A stretch of 64,000 bases of DNA from Rhodanobacter sp. C05 (GCF_002001165.1 NZ_MUNQ01000008.1:62001-126000); one strand, 5' to 3'; positions 1-10,335 are shown, counted from the stretch's first letter. Translations and numbers: made by a program. Notes: generated from the sequence alone by a model not told the origin.

Positions 1-1
1 T

Positions 2-346
<345 letters not shown>

Positions 347-439
347 ACGACCATTCCGGAACCACCATCACCACGCATCTACGGCTGTGCGATGCGTACC
401 GGTGTGGCGACGCGCTTCAGCACGGCAGTACGTTGTACG

Positions 440-1567
440 TCACATCGCGTCCTCGCGTACCTGGCCGATCAGCAGGAACCTGTTGCGCTTGAGCCGCAGG
501 AACGGCTTTTCGACCAGGTGATAGGTCGTCACAGAAACCAGCAAAGTGGCGCCGGCCATGTAGATGAACAGCATGAAGTTGGGCAGATACTCGGCCAGCC
601 GCGCATCGGACGGCTGGATGTCCAGTCGCAGCACGACCACAATGATGAACGCGGCATGCCATAGATAGATCGAATACGACCACAGGCCGATTCGGTGCAG
701 CAGCGGATTGACTACCAGCTTGCGGAAAACCGGCTGCAGATCGATCACCGCGATCAGGAATACCGCCCACAGGATCGACAGGTACAGGTAATGCTTGTAC
801 CAGTACACGAACTGCAATACGCCAAACAGGCGCAGACCACGGAGCGTGACCTCATCGAGCAGCACCAGCGCGCCAAGCGCAGCGAGTGTGCCCAGCCAGA
901 GGCGCTTCTTCCCGTTCATGCCACGCAACGTGGCGCCATGACGGTGGTGCAGCCACGCCGCGGCGATACCCACGGCAAACTGTGGCCAACGGCCCAGCAG
1001 GGAGTCGCGCTGGGCGGCCCAGAACCCGGTTGCGGTCGGCGAGGCGATTCTCAGATAGCAGAAGCACAGGCATGCCAGTGCAGCCACAAGCACCATGCGC
1101 CCCCATCGCTGGCGGGCCAGCCAGACCAGGACAGGCAGTGCCAGGTAGAACTGGACTTCGACTACAAGGCTCCACCAGACGATGCCGAACGGGGGCAGCG
1201 TGGCAAGACCGATGCCCCGGAACATGGCCGCATGCAGCGCTGCATGCCAGTCTCCGCTCCAGGCCGCGCCAGCCAACACCACCAGGTAGTACATGGGCAG
1301 GATGCGCAGCGCGCGATTGCCGAAGAACTGCCCGAGCACAAGCGGGCTGCCGCGAAAAAACGGCAGCGACAGCAGAAAACCACTCAGGACGAAAAACAGA
1401 TCCACGCCGGTGCTGCCGCCGAACAGCAGGGCCGTGGCGAAATGGGCGTTTGGATCGGGCGCATAACCGCGTAGCGAGCCGAGGAAGTGGAAGAAGAAAA
1501 CCAGGGTGATGGCGATGCCGCGCAATGATTCGCACTCGTTCAGCCGATCGTGCCGATCATCGGTCAT
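440..1567 (-). CDS. Acyltransferase family 3 membrane protein (OafA-like)
   Basis: A 375-residue polytopic inner-membrane protein of the acyltransferase-3 family, which moves acyl groups (often acetyl) onto surface sugars or other exported molecules. The N-terminus has the family signature [14 protein letters not shown] at about residues 18-31, and further hydrophobic segments follow to the C-terminus, including [10 protein letters not shown]. The ATG at 1567 was preferred to an upstream TTG; a weak AAGGAA lies about 10 bases before it. It diverges from the yciI-like gene and is alone, so the acceptor cannot be guessed. Confidence 0.85.
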   Translation of the reverse strand: MTDDRHDRLNECESLRGIAITLVFFFHFLGSLRGYAPDPNAHFATALLFGGSTGVDLFFVLSGFLLSLPFFRGSPLVLGQFFGNRALRILPMYYLVVLAGAAWSGDWHAALHAAMFRGIGLATLPPFGIVWWSLVVEVQFYLALPVLVWLARQRWGRMVLVAALACLCFCYLRIASPTATGFWAAQRDSLLGRWPQFAVGIAAAWLHHRHGATLRGMNGKKRLWLGTLAALGALVLLDEVTLRGLRLFGVLQFVYWYKHYLYLSILWAVFLIAVIDLQPVFRKLVVNPLLHRIGLWSYSIYLWHAAFIIVVVLRLDIQPSDARLAEYLPNFMLFIYMAGATLLVSVTTYHLVEKPFLRLKRNRFLLIGQVREDAM

Positions 1568-1667
1568 GTTCAAGCGATTCCTTCATGCAAGGTCAGCCGA
1601 TGGGCTTGTGGCGGTGCGATTTCATCTAGAATCCACGGATTCTACCTGCTGCGCGAGTCTGTTCATC

Positions 1668-1967
1668 ATGTGGTACGCGATCATCGCGGAAGATTTTCCC
1701 GGCTCACTGGAGCAGCGCCTGGCCGCACGCCCAGCGCATCTCGATCGCCTCAACGCCCTGCAGGACGAAGGGCGCATGCTGCTGGCCGGCCCCTTCCCGG
1801 CAATCGAATCGGAGAACCCTGGCCCGGCGGGCTTCACCGGCAGCCTGATCATCGCCGAATTCCCCTCGCAGGCCGAGGCGGAAGCCTGGGCAGGAGCTGA
1901 CCCCTACGTGGTTGCCGGCGTCTACGCCCGTGTGACGGTCAAGCCATTTCGCAAGACGCTGCCGTGA
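1668..1967 (+). CDS. YciI family protein
   Basis: A 99-residue protein of the YciI (ferredoxin-like alpha+beta) family, small proteins of mostly unknown cytoplasmic function. It opens with MWYAIIAED, has the conserved His-containing helix [11 protein letters not shown], and ends with the usual strand pattern ([17 protein letters not shown]). Length and layout are typical. The upstream in-frame extension has no family similarity, so the ATG at 1668 was chosen. Its stop overlaps the GTG start of the bolA-like gene (GTGA), so the two are probably translated together. Confidence 0.88.
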   Translation: MWYAIIAEDFPGSLEQRLAARPAHLDRLNALQDEGRMLLAGPFPAIESENPGPAGFTGSLIIAEFPSQAEAEAWAGADPYVVAGVYARVTVKPFRKTLP

Positions 1968-2224
1968 GTGCAGCCATGGTCGAGGAGATACGCCGTCGGC
2001 TTTCCGAGGCGCTGCTTCCCGTCGAACTGGAAATCTTCGACGAAGGTCACAAGCACGCTGGCCATGCAAACGCGGGCAAGGGCCACTACCACGTGCGCAT
2101 CGTCAGTGCCGCGTTTGCCGGCCAGCTGCCGATCGAGCGGCATCGAATGGTCTATGTGGCGCTCGACGGGCTGATGGATAACGGCATCCATGCATTGTCG
2201 ATCGATGCTATTCAAGATAAATAA
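1964..2224 (+). CDS. bolA: BolA family protein
   Basis: An 86-residue BolA-family protein. BolA proteins pair with monothiol glutaredoxins in iron-sulphur trafficking, and some affect cell shape under stress. Family marks are the Gly/His-rich loop [21 protein letters not shown] and the [11 protein letters not shown] helix, followed by the short C-terminal ALSIDA strand. The start may be the GTG at 1964 overlapping the yciI stop, or the ATG at 1976. It lies upstream of smc and is separated from it by an AT-rich promoter-like gap. Confidence 0.88.
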   Translation: MSAAMVEEIRRRLSEALLPVELEIFDEGHKHAGHANAGKGHYHVRIVSAAFAGQLPIERHRMVYVALDGLMDNGIHALSIDAIQDK

Positions 2225-2255
2225 CAATAAATAACATATAGATATGATTCACTAT

Positions 2256-2270
2256 TGAAGTGAAACTTCA
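2256..2270. promoter_or_regulatory. Short inverted repeat in the smc upstream region
   Basis: TGAAGT-GAA-ACTTCA is a perfect 6-bp inverted repeat inside the AT-rich 138-bp gap between the bolA-like gene and smc. There is no T-run after it, so it reads more like a protein-binding site or mRNA hairpin than a terminator. The surrounding AT-richness against a GC-rich genome suggests the smc promoter lies here. The function is inferred only from position. Confidence 0.35.
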
Positions 2271-2362
2271 TATTGCATCGCATTGCAGCGCCGCCCCGCG
2301 TTTGGCACAGTGCCCTGTCGCCCGACCAGCGGGCATTACCTGACTGACCTATTGATGACCGC

Positions 2363-5300
2363 ATGCGCCTGAGCACGATCAAACTCGCCGGTTTCAAGTC
2401 CTTCGTGGACCCGACCACCCTCCATCTGCCGAGCAACATGATCGGCGTGGTCGGTCCGAACGGCTGCGGCAAATCCAACATCATCGATGCGATCCGCTGG
2501 GTGATGGGCGAGAGCGCGGCCAGCCGCCTGCGCGGCGATTCGCTGACCGACGTGATCTTCTCCGGCTCCAATTCACGCAAGCCCGTGGGGCAGGCCACGG
2601 TCGAACTGATCTTCGACAACGCCGACGGCTCGATCCAGGGCGAGTACGGCCAGTACGCCGAGATCTCGGTGAAGCGCCAGGTCACTCGCGATGGCCAGTC
2701 CGCCTACTTCCTCAATGGCGCGCGTTGCCGTCGCCGCGACATCACCGACCTGTTCCTCGGCACAGGCCTGGGCCCGCGCAGCTACTCGATCATCGAGCAG
2801 GGCATGATCAGCCAGATCATCGAGGCGCATCCGGAAGAACTGCGCACGCACCTGGAAGAGGCCGCCGGCATTTCCAAATACAAGGAGCGCCGCAAGGAAA
2901 CCGAGAGCCGTATCAAGGCCACCCGCGAGAACCTCGACCGTGTGCGTGACGTGCGCGACGAGGTCGACAAGCAGCTCGAACACCTCAACCGCCAGGCGCG
3001 TGCCGCCGAGCGCTGGAAGGCGCTGAAGGAAGAGCAGACGCGCAAGGAAGCCGAGCTGCGTGCACTGGAATACCGTGGCCTGAAAAGCCAGCACGACGGC
3101 GAAGGCGCAGGACTGTCCGCTGCCGAAATCGAGATCGAAAAACAGCTGGCTGGCCAGCGCGAGATCGAGGCGCAGCTGGAAAACGTGCGTGAGCGCCACA
3201 CCGATGCCAGTGAACATCTGAATGCGGTGCAGGCCGACGTCTACAAGGTCGGTGCCGAAATCGCCCGCGTCGAGCAGCAGGTGCGACACAACCGCGAGAA
3301 TGCCGATCGGTTGCAGCGTGCTCATGGCGACGCCGAGCGCGAGCACGGTGAGCTGGCCGCGCACATCGCCACCGATCGCGAGCAGATCGAAACCCTGCGC
3401 ATGGCGCTGGCCGAGGGTGAGCCAAAGCTCGAAGCCCTGCAGCAGATGCAGGACGACACCGCCGAGGCGCAGCGCAGCACCGAGGCCAAACTGGCCGACT
3501 GGCAGCAGCGCTGGGACAGCCACACCCGCAATGCCGGCGAATCCAACCGCGCGGCCGAGGTGGAGCGCACCAAACTCAACTATCTGGATCGCCAGGGTAT
3601 CGACCTGTCCAGGCGCCGCGAGGCGCTGGAAGCAGAACAGAAGGCCACCGACGTGGCCGCGCTGGACGTTGCTGGCGAGCAGCTGCACAACGAGCACGAT
3701 ACACAGCGCGAACGCGTCGAGACCCTCGGCAGCCTGCTCGACCAGCACAAGTCCAGCCACGAGAAAGTGCAGGACGAGGAACGCCAGGTGCAGTCGTCAC
3801 TGAACGAGGCGCGCCAGCAATTGCAGGCCGCCCGTGGCCGGCATGCCTCACTGGAAGCGTTGCAACATGCTGCGCTTGGCCAGGAAGAAAGCGCTGCCAG
3901 TGGCTGGCTGGCCCGACTCGGGCTGAACAAATTGCGTCGCCTTGGTGAATCCCTGCAGGTCGAGGCCGGCTGGGAAACCGCGGTGGAAACCGCGTTGAGC
4001 GGCTTCATCGACAGTGTGCTGGTCGACGGCTCGCATGCCTTGGCCACCGAATTCCATGCGCTTGAGAACGCCGACGTCGCGCTGCTCGATGCCGCCGATG
4101 GCGGTGCCAACACCGCCGGCACGCTGGCGGCGCATGTGCGTGGGCCTGCCGCGGCGCTGGCGATCCTCGGCCATGTGCTGACGGCCGAATCGCTCGACGA
4201 TTCACATCAGCGGGTGGCTTCGCTGTCCGCACTGGCGCCATATCAGTCGGTGATCACGCGCAACGGCGAGTGGCTGGGTCCGGGCTGGGCGCGCGTGCGT
4301 CGGGCGCAGGGCAGCCAGGTCGGCGTGCTGGCACGCGAGCGCGAGATCCGCCTGCTGGCCGAGCAGATCACCACCCTGGAAGCGCAACTGGAGGAAGCCA
4401 GCGAACGCCTGGATACCTTGCGTACCAGCAAGTTCGAAGCCGAGCGTGCCCGCGACGACGCGCAGCGCGAGCTGTACACCGCGCACCGTCGCCAGTCCGA
4501 GCTGGCCGGCCAGCTGCAGAGCCATCGTGGCAAGCTGGAAACCGCCCGCGCCCGTGCCGAGAAAGTCACCGGCGAGTTGAACGATCTGGCTGCCCAGATC
4601 GATGAACTGCAGGGTCAGACCCGTGAAGCGCGCGCACGGCTGGATGAGTCGGTTGGCCTGATGGGCGACCTGGAAGACCAGCGCCGCGAGCTGGAAAACG
4701 AGCGCCGCGCCTTGCTGGAAGCACGCGAGGAAGCGCGCATGAATGCACGCGAGGCAGCAGATCAGTCGCACTCGCTGGCACTTGCCCTTGAATCCAAACG
4801 TTCGTCGCTGGCCTCACTGGAGCAGGCGCTGGGTCGCATGGATGCCCAGTTGCGCCAGATCGAATCGCGTCGCAGCGAAATCGCCGAGCAGCTCGCCGCC
4901 GGCTCCGATCCGATTGCGGAACTGGAATCCGAGCGCCAGACCTATCTGGATCAGCGCCTGCTGGTCGACAAGCAGCTGGTGGAGGCGCGTCGCGCGCTGG
5001 AAGACTGCGATATCACCTTCCGCAAGCTGGAACAGCAACGCCATCTGGCGGAGCAGGGCCTGTCCACCCTGCGCGAAAGCCTGTCCGAGAAACGCCTCGC
5101 CGCGCAGGCGCTGCATCTGCGTGCCGAGCAACTGGCCCAGGCGATCACCGTCTCCGGCCTGGAACTGGAAACCCTGCTGGCCGAACTGGCCGAGGACATC
5201 GACGCCAACCAGTGGCGCCAGCAGCTCACCGACCTCGGTCAGAAGATCGTGCGGCTGGAACCGGTCAACCTTGCCGCGATCCAGGAACACGCCGAGCAGA

Positions 5301-5872
5301 GCGAGCGCAAGACCTACCTCGATAACCAGCTCGCCGATCTGGTCAGCGCGATGGAAACGCTGGAAGGCGCGATCAAGAAGATCGACCGCGAGACTCGCCA
5401 GCGCTTCAAGGAAACCTTCGACAAGGTCAATGCCGGCGTGCAGGAACTGTTCCCGCGCCTGTTCGGTGGCGGTCATGCCTACCTGGAACTGACCGGGGAC
5501 GACCTGCTCAATACCGGTGTGTCGATCATGGCGCGTCCGCCGGGCAAGCGCATCTCGAATATCACGCTGCTTTCCGGCGGCGAGAAGGCGCTCACGGCGG
5601 TCTCGCTGGTGTTTGCCATCTTTGGCCTCAATCCTGCACCGTTCTGTCTGCTGGACGAGGTCGATGCACCACTGGACGAAGCGAACGTCGGGCGCTTCTC
5701 GAGTCTGGTCAGGGAGATGAGCGAAAAAGTGCAATTCATCTTCATCAGCCACAACAAGGCCACGATGGAAGCGGCTACCCAGCTGTGCGGCGTGACCATG
5801 AAGGAACCGGGAGTGTCACGATTGGTGCAGGTGGATCTGGCCGAAGCGGCTAAACTGGCAGGAGTTGCCTGA
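2363..5872 (+). CDS. smc: Chromosome segregation ATPase SMC
   Basis: A 1169-residue SMC protein, the ATPase core of the bacterial condensin that compacts and separates chromosomes. The N-terminal head has Walker A GPNGCGKSN at residues 31-39. Two long Glu/Arg/Ala-rich coiled coils flank a hinge at roughly residues 500-650. The C-terminal head has the ABC signature LSGGEKALTAVSL at about 1070 and Walker B FCLLDEVDAPLD at about 1094. Length is normal for the family and the frame is intact. It is followed seven bases later by zipA, the usual arrangement in gammaproteobacteria. Confidence 0.97.
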   Translation: MRLSTIKLAGFKSFVDPTTLHLPSNMIGVVGPNGCGKSNIIDAIRWVMGESAASRLRGDSLTDVIFSGSNSRKPVGQATVELIFDNADGSIQGEYGQYAEISVKRQVTRDGQSAYFLNGARCRRRDITDLFLGTGLGPRSYSIIEQGMISQIIEAHPEELRTHLEEAAGISKYKERRKETESRIKATRENLDRVRDVRDEVDKQLEHLNRQARAAERWKALKEEQTRKEAELRALEYRGLKSQHDGEGAGLSAAEIEIEKQLAGQREIEAQLENVRERHTDASEHLNAVQADVYKVGAEIARVEQQVRHNRENADRLQRAHGDAEREHGELAAHIATDREQIETLRMALAEGEPKLEALQQMQDDTAEAQRSTEAKLADWQQRWDSHTRNAGESNRAAEVERTKLNYLDRQGIDLSRRREALEAEQKATDVAALDVAGEQLHNEHDTQRERVETLGSLLDQHKSSHEKVQDEERQVQSSLNEARQQLQAARGRHASLEALQHAALGQEESAASGWLARLGLNKLRRLGESLQVEAGWETAVETALSGFIDSVLVDGSHALATEFHALENADVALLDAADGGANTAGTLAAHVRGPAAALAILGHVLTAESLDDSHQRVASLSALAPYQSVITRNGEWLGPGWARVRRAQGSQVGVLAREREIRLLAEQITTLEAQLEEASERLDTLRTSKFEAERARDDAQRELYTAHRRQSELAGQLQSHRGKLETARARAEKVTGELNDLAAQIDELQGQTREARARLDESVGLMGDLEDQRRELENERRALLEAREEARMNAREAADQSHSLALALESKRSSLASLEQALGRMDAQLRQIESRRSEIAEQLAAGSDPIAELESERQTYLDQRLLVDKQLVEARRALEDCDITFRKLEQQRHLAEQGLSTLRESLSEKRLAAQALHLRAEQLAQAITVSGLELETLLAELAEDIDANQWRQQLTDLGQKIVRLEPVNLAAIQEHAEQSERKTYLDNQLADLVSAMETLEGAIKKIDRETRQRFKETFDKVNAGVQELFPRLFGGGHAYLELTGDDLLNTGVSIMARPPGKRISNITLLSGGEKALTAVSLVFAIFGLNPAPFCLLDEVDAPLDEANVGRFSSLVREMSEKVQFIFISHNKATMEAATQLCGVTMKEPGVSRLVQVDLAEAAKLAGVA

Positions 5873-5879
5873 GGACACC

Positions 5880-6890
5880 ATGATGACGCTGCAACCTGTG
5901 CTCGCCTTCGCCTGGAACGCCGCCCTCGGCATTCCGCTGTTGATCGTTGGCCTGATCGTGCTGGCGCTGATCTGGCTGTTCGGTCAGCCGAGGAAGGAGC
6001 AGGGCAAGCGTCGTCCTTCTCCAACTGAGCACACCGGCGAACGGCGCGAACCGACACTCGGTGACAGCCCAAGTCTGGCCGATGATCCCGTCTTCAGCGC
6101 GCTGGATCGATCAGGGCATGGCAGCCATCATGCGGATGCTCCGCAACCCCAGCAGGGTGAGCTGGAAGTCGGTCTGCGCGAGGAACTGGAACGGCTGGGT
6201 GCCACGCTTTCCGGCGAGCGCCATAGAACGACGCCAAAACAGGCCACACCGGAACGGCCCGCACTGGCTGGCCACGCCGCATCCATCGTGGATGCCTTGC
6301 GTGCGCCCAGCTCCGATGAACAACCAGCACCACAAGTGGCTCCTGCAACCACGCCGTCAGCTGCTGCACCGACGATTCCCCCGGCATCCACCACACCGAA
6401 GGTGCCACCACGCTCGGATCTCGGCCGCCGACCGAGTCAGTTGCCGGTCGAACGCATCGTCACGCTGTTCGTGGTGGCGCGCGAAGGAGGGCACTTCAAT
6501 GGCCCGGATCTGGTGGTAGCCGCCGAAAAGGCCGGTCTCGAATTCGGCGACATGGGCATTTATCACCGCCTGCTCGATGGCAAGCGCGAACTGGGCCCGA
6601 TCTTCAGTGTGGCGAACATGCTCAAGCCCGGCAATTTCGACCTGGGCCGGCTGGATGCATTGCACACGCCTGGAGTGAGCTTCTTCATGACCCTGCCTGG
6701 CCCGTTGCCGGCACTCGATGCATGGGATGCGATGCTGCCAACCGCGCAGCGTCTGGCCGAGCTGCTGGATGGTCACGTGCTCGACGAAGAGCGCAACGCG
6801 CTCGGCCGCCAGCGCATCGCGCACATCCGCGACCAGTTGCGCGGCTGGGATCGCGACCACGAAGGCAAGGAAATCATCTTCGGTCGCTGA
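5880..6890 (+). CDS. zipA: Cell division protein ZipA
   Basis: A 336-residue ZipA, which anchors FtsZ filaments to the inner membrane at the division septum. One N-terminal membrane helix (about residues 9-32, IPLLIVGLIVLALIWLF) is followed by a long Pro/Ala/Thr-rich linker. A C-terminal FtsZ-binding domain starts near residue 190 (PVERIVTLFVVAREGG) and contains YHRLLDG, FSVANMLKPGNFD and the G-V-SFFMTLPGP strand. The ATG at 5880 or the next ATG at 5883 is the start; an upstream TTG overlapping smc is less likely. The ligA gene that often follows zipA is not here. Confidence 0.93.
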   Translation: MMTLQPVLAFAWNAALGIPLLIVGLIVLALIWLFGQPRKEQGKRRPSPTEHTGERREPTLGDSPSLADDPVFSALDRSGHGSHHADAPQPQQGELEVGLREELERLGATLSGERHRTTPKQATPERPALAGHAASIVDALRAPSSDEQPAPQVAPATTPSAAAPTIPPASTTPKVPPRSDLGRRPSQLPVERIVTLFVVAREGGHFNGPDLVVAAEKAGLEFGDMGIYHRLLDGKRELGPIFSVANMLKPGNFDLGRLDALHTPGVSFFMTLPGPLPALDAWDAMLPTAQRLAELLDGHVLDEERNALGRQRIAHIRDQLRGWDRDHEGKEIIFGR

Positions 6891-7055
6891 GCAATGCCGC
6901 CGGTAGTGGATTCTTGGGGGCGACGTACAGAAGTCAGATGTCCAGCAGCGATATGCCTGACTCTGCACTAGACTCTCTCAAGGGACCCCAGACAGGTTTG
7001 CGTCAGGTCCTGATGGTGCGGGATTTTCCGCAATCTTGCTGGGGAGCTGGATGCA

Positions 7056-7523
7056 ATGGCCATTCCGATGTCCTGGAAAATTGGCGCCGTCGTGGCCGGC
7101 TTGATTGTCGCGGTATTGGCCTGGAACGGACTTTCCGAGTACCTCGCGGCGCGTCATGCCGATGAGCTCATGCGCGATTCCGCTCGCACCGCCGAGCAGG
7201 ATGCAGAACAGGCAAAAGCCCAGGCCCAGCAACATCACGCAGAGTTGGCGGCTGATCTGAAGCAGCAGAGTGAAGATCTGTCCAACACCTATCAGCAGGT
7301 GACTGAGCAGGCTCGGCAATATCAGGCGGAGCAGCTTGTACGCCAGAACAGGCAGCAGCAGGAAGCACTTCGGGTACAGGCCAGTTACCAGCTGGACCGA
7401 AACCAGCAGTGCGATGGCGGCATAGTCATCAACCGCAGTGGTTCAAGCTTTACACAAGCTGTCGACAAGGATGGGCAGCCAATCCAATGCAAAGGGGACA
7501 CCGCAGCAGAGCCACTGCGTTGA
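7056..7523 (+). CDS. Membrane-anchored coiled-coil protein, unknown function
   Basis: A 155-residue protein not assigned to a family. An N-terminal hydrophobic helix (about residues 6-24, WKIGAVVAGLIVAVLAW) would anchor it in the inner membrane. It is followed by about 85 residues of Gln/Glu/Ala-rich heptad-like sequence that should form a coiled coil, then a short tail with two Cys residues (QQCDGG and IQCKG). Its stop overlaps the start of the next small gene by TGATG. It could be an accessory of the permeases downstream, but that is only position. Confidence 0.6.
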   Translation: MAIPMSWKIGAVVAGLIVAVLAWNGLSEYLAARHADELMRDSARTAEQDAEQAKAQAQQHHAELAADLKQQSEDLSNTYQQVTEQARQYQAEQLVRQNRQQQEALRVQASYQLDRNQQCDGGIVINRSGSSFTQAVDKDGQPIQCKGDTAAEPLR

Positions 7524-7690
7524 TGGAGCTGCTCGAAGATCTGCGCAGCGACGTCACGTCGATCGTGATGGCGACCCAGGATCCGAATCTGGCCCAGCGC
7601 AGCGTTCATGTGATGGAGGCCTGCTCGGTGGACATCGCCGAAAAGGCTCGTCTACAGGGCCGCGCTGCCCGGCAGCCGTCGGCGGCATAG
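7523..7690 (+). CDS. Possible small protein coupled to the preceding gene
   Basis: A 55-codon frame beginning at the ATG inside TGATG at the stop of the preceding gene and ending four bases before the next ABC permease start. The product starts MELLEDLRSDVTSIVM and has no membrane segment or family that I recognise. Support is the tight packing on both sides and codon use rich in G/C at third positions. A longer reading of the same frame from further upstream would overlap the preceding gene heavily and was not chosen. It may be a chance frame. Confidence 0.35.
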   Translation: MELLEDLRSDVTSIVMATQDPNLAQRSVHVMEACSVDIAEKARLQGRAARQPSAA

Positions 7691-7694
7691 CGCG

Positions 7695-9002
7695 ATGTTC
7701 GGTTATTACCTGCGTCTGGCCGTCCGCAGCCTGCGCCGCGCGCCGATACTGACCACGCTGATGATCACGGCGATTGGCCTGGGTATCGGCGGGTCGATGA
7801 CGGTGCTCACGGTGTTCCGTGCAATGTCCGGTGACCCGATCCCGGACAAGTCCTCGCAGCTGTTTGTGCCACAGATCGATCCTTGGGGGCACGGCCATGG
7901 TTTCGGCAACGAGCCGCCGGATCAGTTGACCTACCTGGACGTCGAGCAACTGCTGCGGCAGCACCTGGCGCGGCGGCAGAGCGCGATGTACGGCGTGGGT
8001 TTTTCGGTGATACCGCGGGATGCCTCGCAGCCGGCATTCGACGTCGATGGCCGCGCCGTAAACGCCGACTTCTTTCCGATGTTCGAGGTACCGTTCCGCT
8101 ATGGGGCACCGTGGACGGCCGACGATGACCGGCGTGGTGCGGATGTGGTCGTGATCGGCCAGAGACTCAATGACCGGCTGTTCCAAGGTGCCAACAGCGT
8201 CGGCCGGAGCATCGATCTGGATAACCATACGTACCAGATAGCCGGCGTGCTCGATGATTGGCAGCCTGTACCCCGTTTCTACGCTGTGGCCTTCGGCGCC
8301 GGCGCCTTCGAAGACACGGATGACGTGTTCCTGCCATTCACGCGCGCCATCGACAGTCACATGGCGTGGCAGAACATCAATTGCAACAAGCCGCCCGAAT
8401 CGAGTTGGGAAGGGCATATGCAGTCCGATTGCGTGTGGCTGGGATTCTGGGTGGAGCTGCCGACCGAGGCGGACGTACAGCACTACCGAAGCTTCCTAGA
8501 CCATTACGCAGCGGACCAGCACCGCAGCGGGCGTTTCCAGAATCCGCCGAACAATCGGCTGCGCAACGTGCGTGAGTGGCTCGATGCCGAGCACGTGGTT
8601 TCGAACGAAGCCACCATCATGATGCTGGTTGCCTTCGGTCTTCTGGTCGTCTGCCTGATCAATGCGGCCGCCTTGATCCTGGCGAAATTCATGGGCCGTG
8701 CCGGCGAATTTGGCGTGCGCCGCGCGCTGGGGGCGAGCCGCCGCGCCATTTTTTCGCAGTGCCTGGTCGAGACCGCAGTGATCGGCGTTGTCGGCAGCGT
8801 TGCCGGGCTTGGGTTTACGTTGCTTGGTCTTGTCGGCTTGCGTGCCACGCTGACCACGACGATCGAAAAGCTTGCGTATCTGGATGTTGCCGACGTGCTG
8901 ATCGCCATCGTGCTGGCCCTGGCGGCGACGGTCGTCACCGGCCTGTATCCGACCTGGCGAGCGGCACAGGTGCAGCCCGCCTGGCAACTGAAGACGAACT
9001 AG
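7695..9002 (+). CDS. MacB-like ABC transporter permease
   Basis: A 435-residue inner-membrane permease of the MacB/FtsX type. It has one N-terminal membrane helix (LTTLMITAIGLGIGGSM), a large periplasmic MacB-type domain (about residues 50-300), then three C-terminal helices with the family motif GEFGVRRALGASRRAIFSQ near residues 335-353. Proteins of this kind act with an ABC ATPase, often in mechanotransmission or export of lipids, peptides or drugs. A second permease follows nine bases later. No ATPase gene is present in the window near it. Confidence 0.85.
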   Translation: MFGYYLRLAVRSLRRAPILTTLMITAIGLGIGGSMTVLTVFRAMSGDPIPDKSSQLFVPQIDPWGHGHGFGNEPPDQLTYLDVEQLLRQHLARRQSAMYGVGFSVIPRDASQPAFDVDGRAVNADFFPMFEVPFRYGAPWTADDDRRGADVVVIGQRLNDRLFQGANSVGRSIDLDNHTYQIAGVLDDWQPVPRFYAVAFGAGAFEDTDDVFLPFTRAIDSHMAWQNINCNKPPESSWEGHMQSDCVWLGFWVELPTEADVQHYRSFLDHYAADQHRSGRFQNPPNNRLRNVREWLDAEHVVSNEATIMMLVAFGLLVVCLINAAALILAKFMGRAGEFGVRRALGASRRAIFSQCLVETAVIGVVGSVAGLGFTLLGLVGLRATLTTTIEKLAYLDVADVLIAIVLALAATVVTGLYPTWRAAQVQPAWQLKTN

Positions 9003-9010
9003 GAGCCTGG

Positions 9011-10225
9011 ATGCGTATTCATCCGATCATTTCGTCGATGCGACGCAACAAGGTCGGCGTCATCCTCGTCGCCTTGCAGATGTCACTGACGATCGCGATC
9101 CTGTGCAATGCGCTGTTCCTCATCCATCAGCGGCTGCAAGACAGCAACAGGCCCAGCGGCATCAGCGATGAAGACAATGTGTTGATCGTGAGCAGCGAAT
9201 GGATTGGCAATCCACCGGACAGCAAGTCCATGCAACTGGCCGATCTTGCGGCGTTGCGCCAGTTGCCAGGTGTTGTCGACGCCTATGCGACGAACGGCTT
9301 TCCGCTCAGCGGCGGCTGGGGCTGCACCGTCCGTCTGGTTCAGACGCAGAGGTCGCCGACCACGTCATGCTCATTCTATTTGGTGGATGAACACGCGCAG
9401 AAAGTGTTGGGTGCGCGCCTGACAGCAGGACGCTGGTTCACCGCTGCAGAAGTCGTCGACCGCCGCACCAACGATGCAATGCCACCGTCGGGCGTGATCA
9501 TCGTGACCCGCGCCCTGGCGGACAGGTTGTTCCCCGATGGCAACGCGCTCGGCAAGATCATCTACATCGACCGTGCTGCGCAGACGATCGTGGGCGTGAT
9601 CGAGCGCTTGCAGGGATCGTATGGAGCGAGCAACGAGTCTGACAACATCGAATATTCGGTATTGCAGCCGAACCGCTACATCGACCGCGTTGGCCGTTAC
9701 GTCATCCGCACACAGCCAGACAAGATCGCTAACGTATCGGCTGTGGTGCAAAAGGCGCTGCTCAGGCTGAACAATGCGCGGGTGATGCGTTACGTCCGCA
9801 CGTTCGCTGAAATGCGCGCAAGAGCCTACCGCGGTGCCCGCGGCTTTGCAGCCGTTCTGGCGACGATCTGCGCAATCATGCTTGCCGTCACCGCCTTCGG
9901 CATCGTCGGCCTGACCACGTCCTGGGTGACGCAGCGCAGGCGGCAGATCGGCATTCGCCGTGCGCTGGGTGCCACACGCCGCGCCATCCTGCACCAATTC
10001 CAGATCGAGAACCTGATCATTGCGATCGCCGCCTCCGTGGTCGGTGCGGGTCTGGCGATCGCACTCAACCTGTGGATGGTCAGCCGCTTCGAGATGCAGC
10101 GAATGCCGCTGCTGCCCGTGATGGCAGCCGCGATCGTGGTGCTGGGTCTCGGCCAGGCGGCAGTGCTGTGGCCGGCGCTGCGGGCGTCATCGATCCCACC
10201 GGCCCTGGCGACACGGAGCGCCTGA
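9011..10225 (+). CDS. MacB-like ABC transporter permease, second subunit
   Basis: A 404-residue paralogue of the preceding permease with the same layout: N-terminal helix (VGVILVALQMSLTIAILCNALF), periplasmic domain, and three C-terminal helices with QIGIRRALGATRRAILHQF around residue 315. The ATG at 9011 was chosen because AGGAG (9001-9005) lies just upstream; the same frame is open further left but only as a shadow of the first permease. The two permeases presumably form a heterodimer. The partner ATPase must be encoded elsewhere if the system is functional. Confidence 0.85.
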   Translation: MRIHPIISSMRRNKVGVILVALQMSLTIAILCNALFLIHQRLQDSNRPSGISDEDNVLIVSSEWIGNPPDSKSMQLADLAALRQLPGVVDAYATNGFPLSGGWGCTVRLVQTQRSPTTSCSFYLVDEHAQKVLGARLTAGRWFTAAEVVDRRTNDAMPPSGVIIVTRALADRLFPDGNALGKIIYIDRAAQTIVGVIERLQGSYGASNESDNIEYSVLQPNRYIDRVGRYVIRTQPDKIANVSAVVQKALLRLNNARVMRYVRTFAEMRARAYRGARGFAAVLATICAIMLAVTAFGIVGLTTSWVTQRRRQIGIRRALGATRRAILHQFQIENLIIAIAASVVGAGLAIALNLWMVSRFEMQRMPLLPVMAAAIVVLGLGQAAVLWPALRASSIPPALATRSA

Positions 10226-10335
10226 CCGGCCACTGTCACGTCCTCGCAAACCTGCTTTTCCGTTGTCTCGGTCCATCGATGACAACCATCCGCAAAGCGC
10301 GAGATACTGACGTCATCTGCGAAAGGGGGCGGGCG

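Noticed and set aside
373..397. Inverted repeat ACGCATC/GATGCGT after lysS
   Set aside because: Only a 7-bp stem with a long loop and no T-run; too weak to call a terminator.
8576..9010. Upstream extension of the second ABC permease
   Set aside because: The frame is open but overlaps the first permease; AGGAG before the ATG at 9011 and the family N-terminus fix the start.
10309..10316. TGACGTCA palindrome before a small membrane protein gene
   Set aside because: An isolated 8-bp palindrome is expected by chance in a window of this size and has no second copy nearby.
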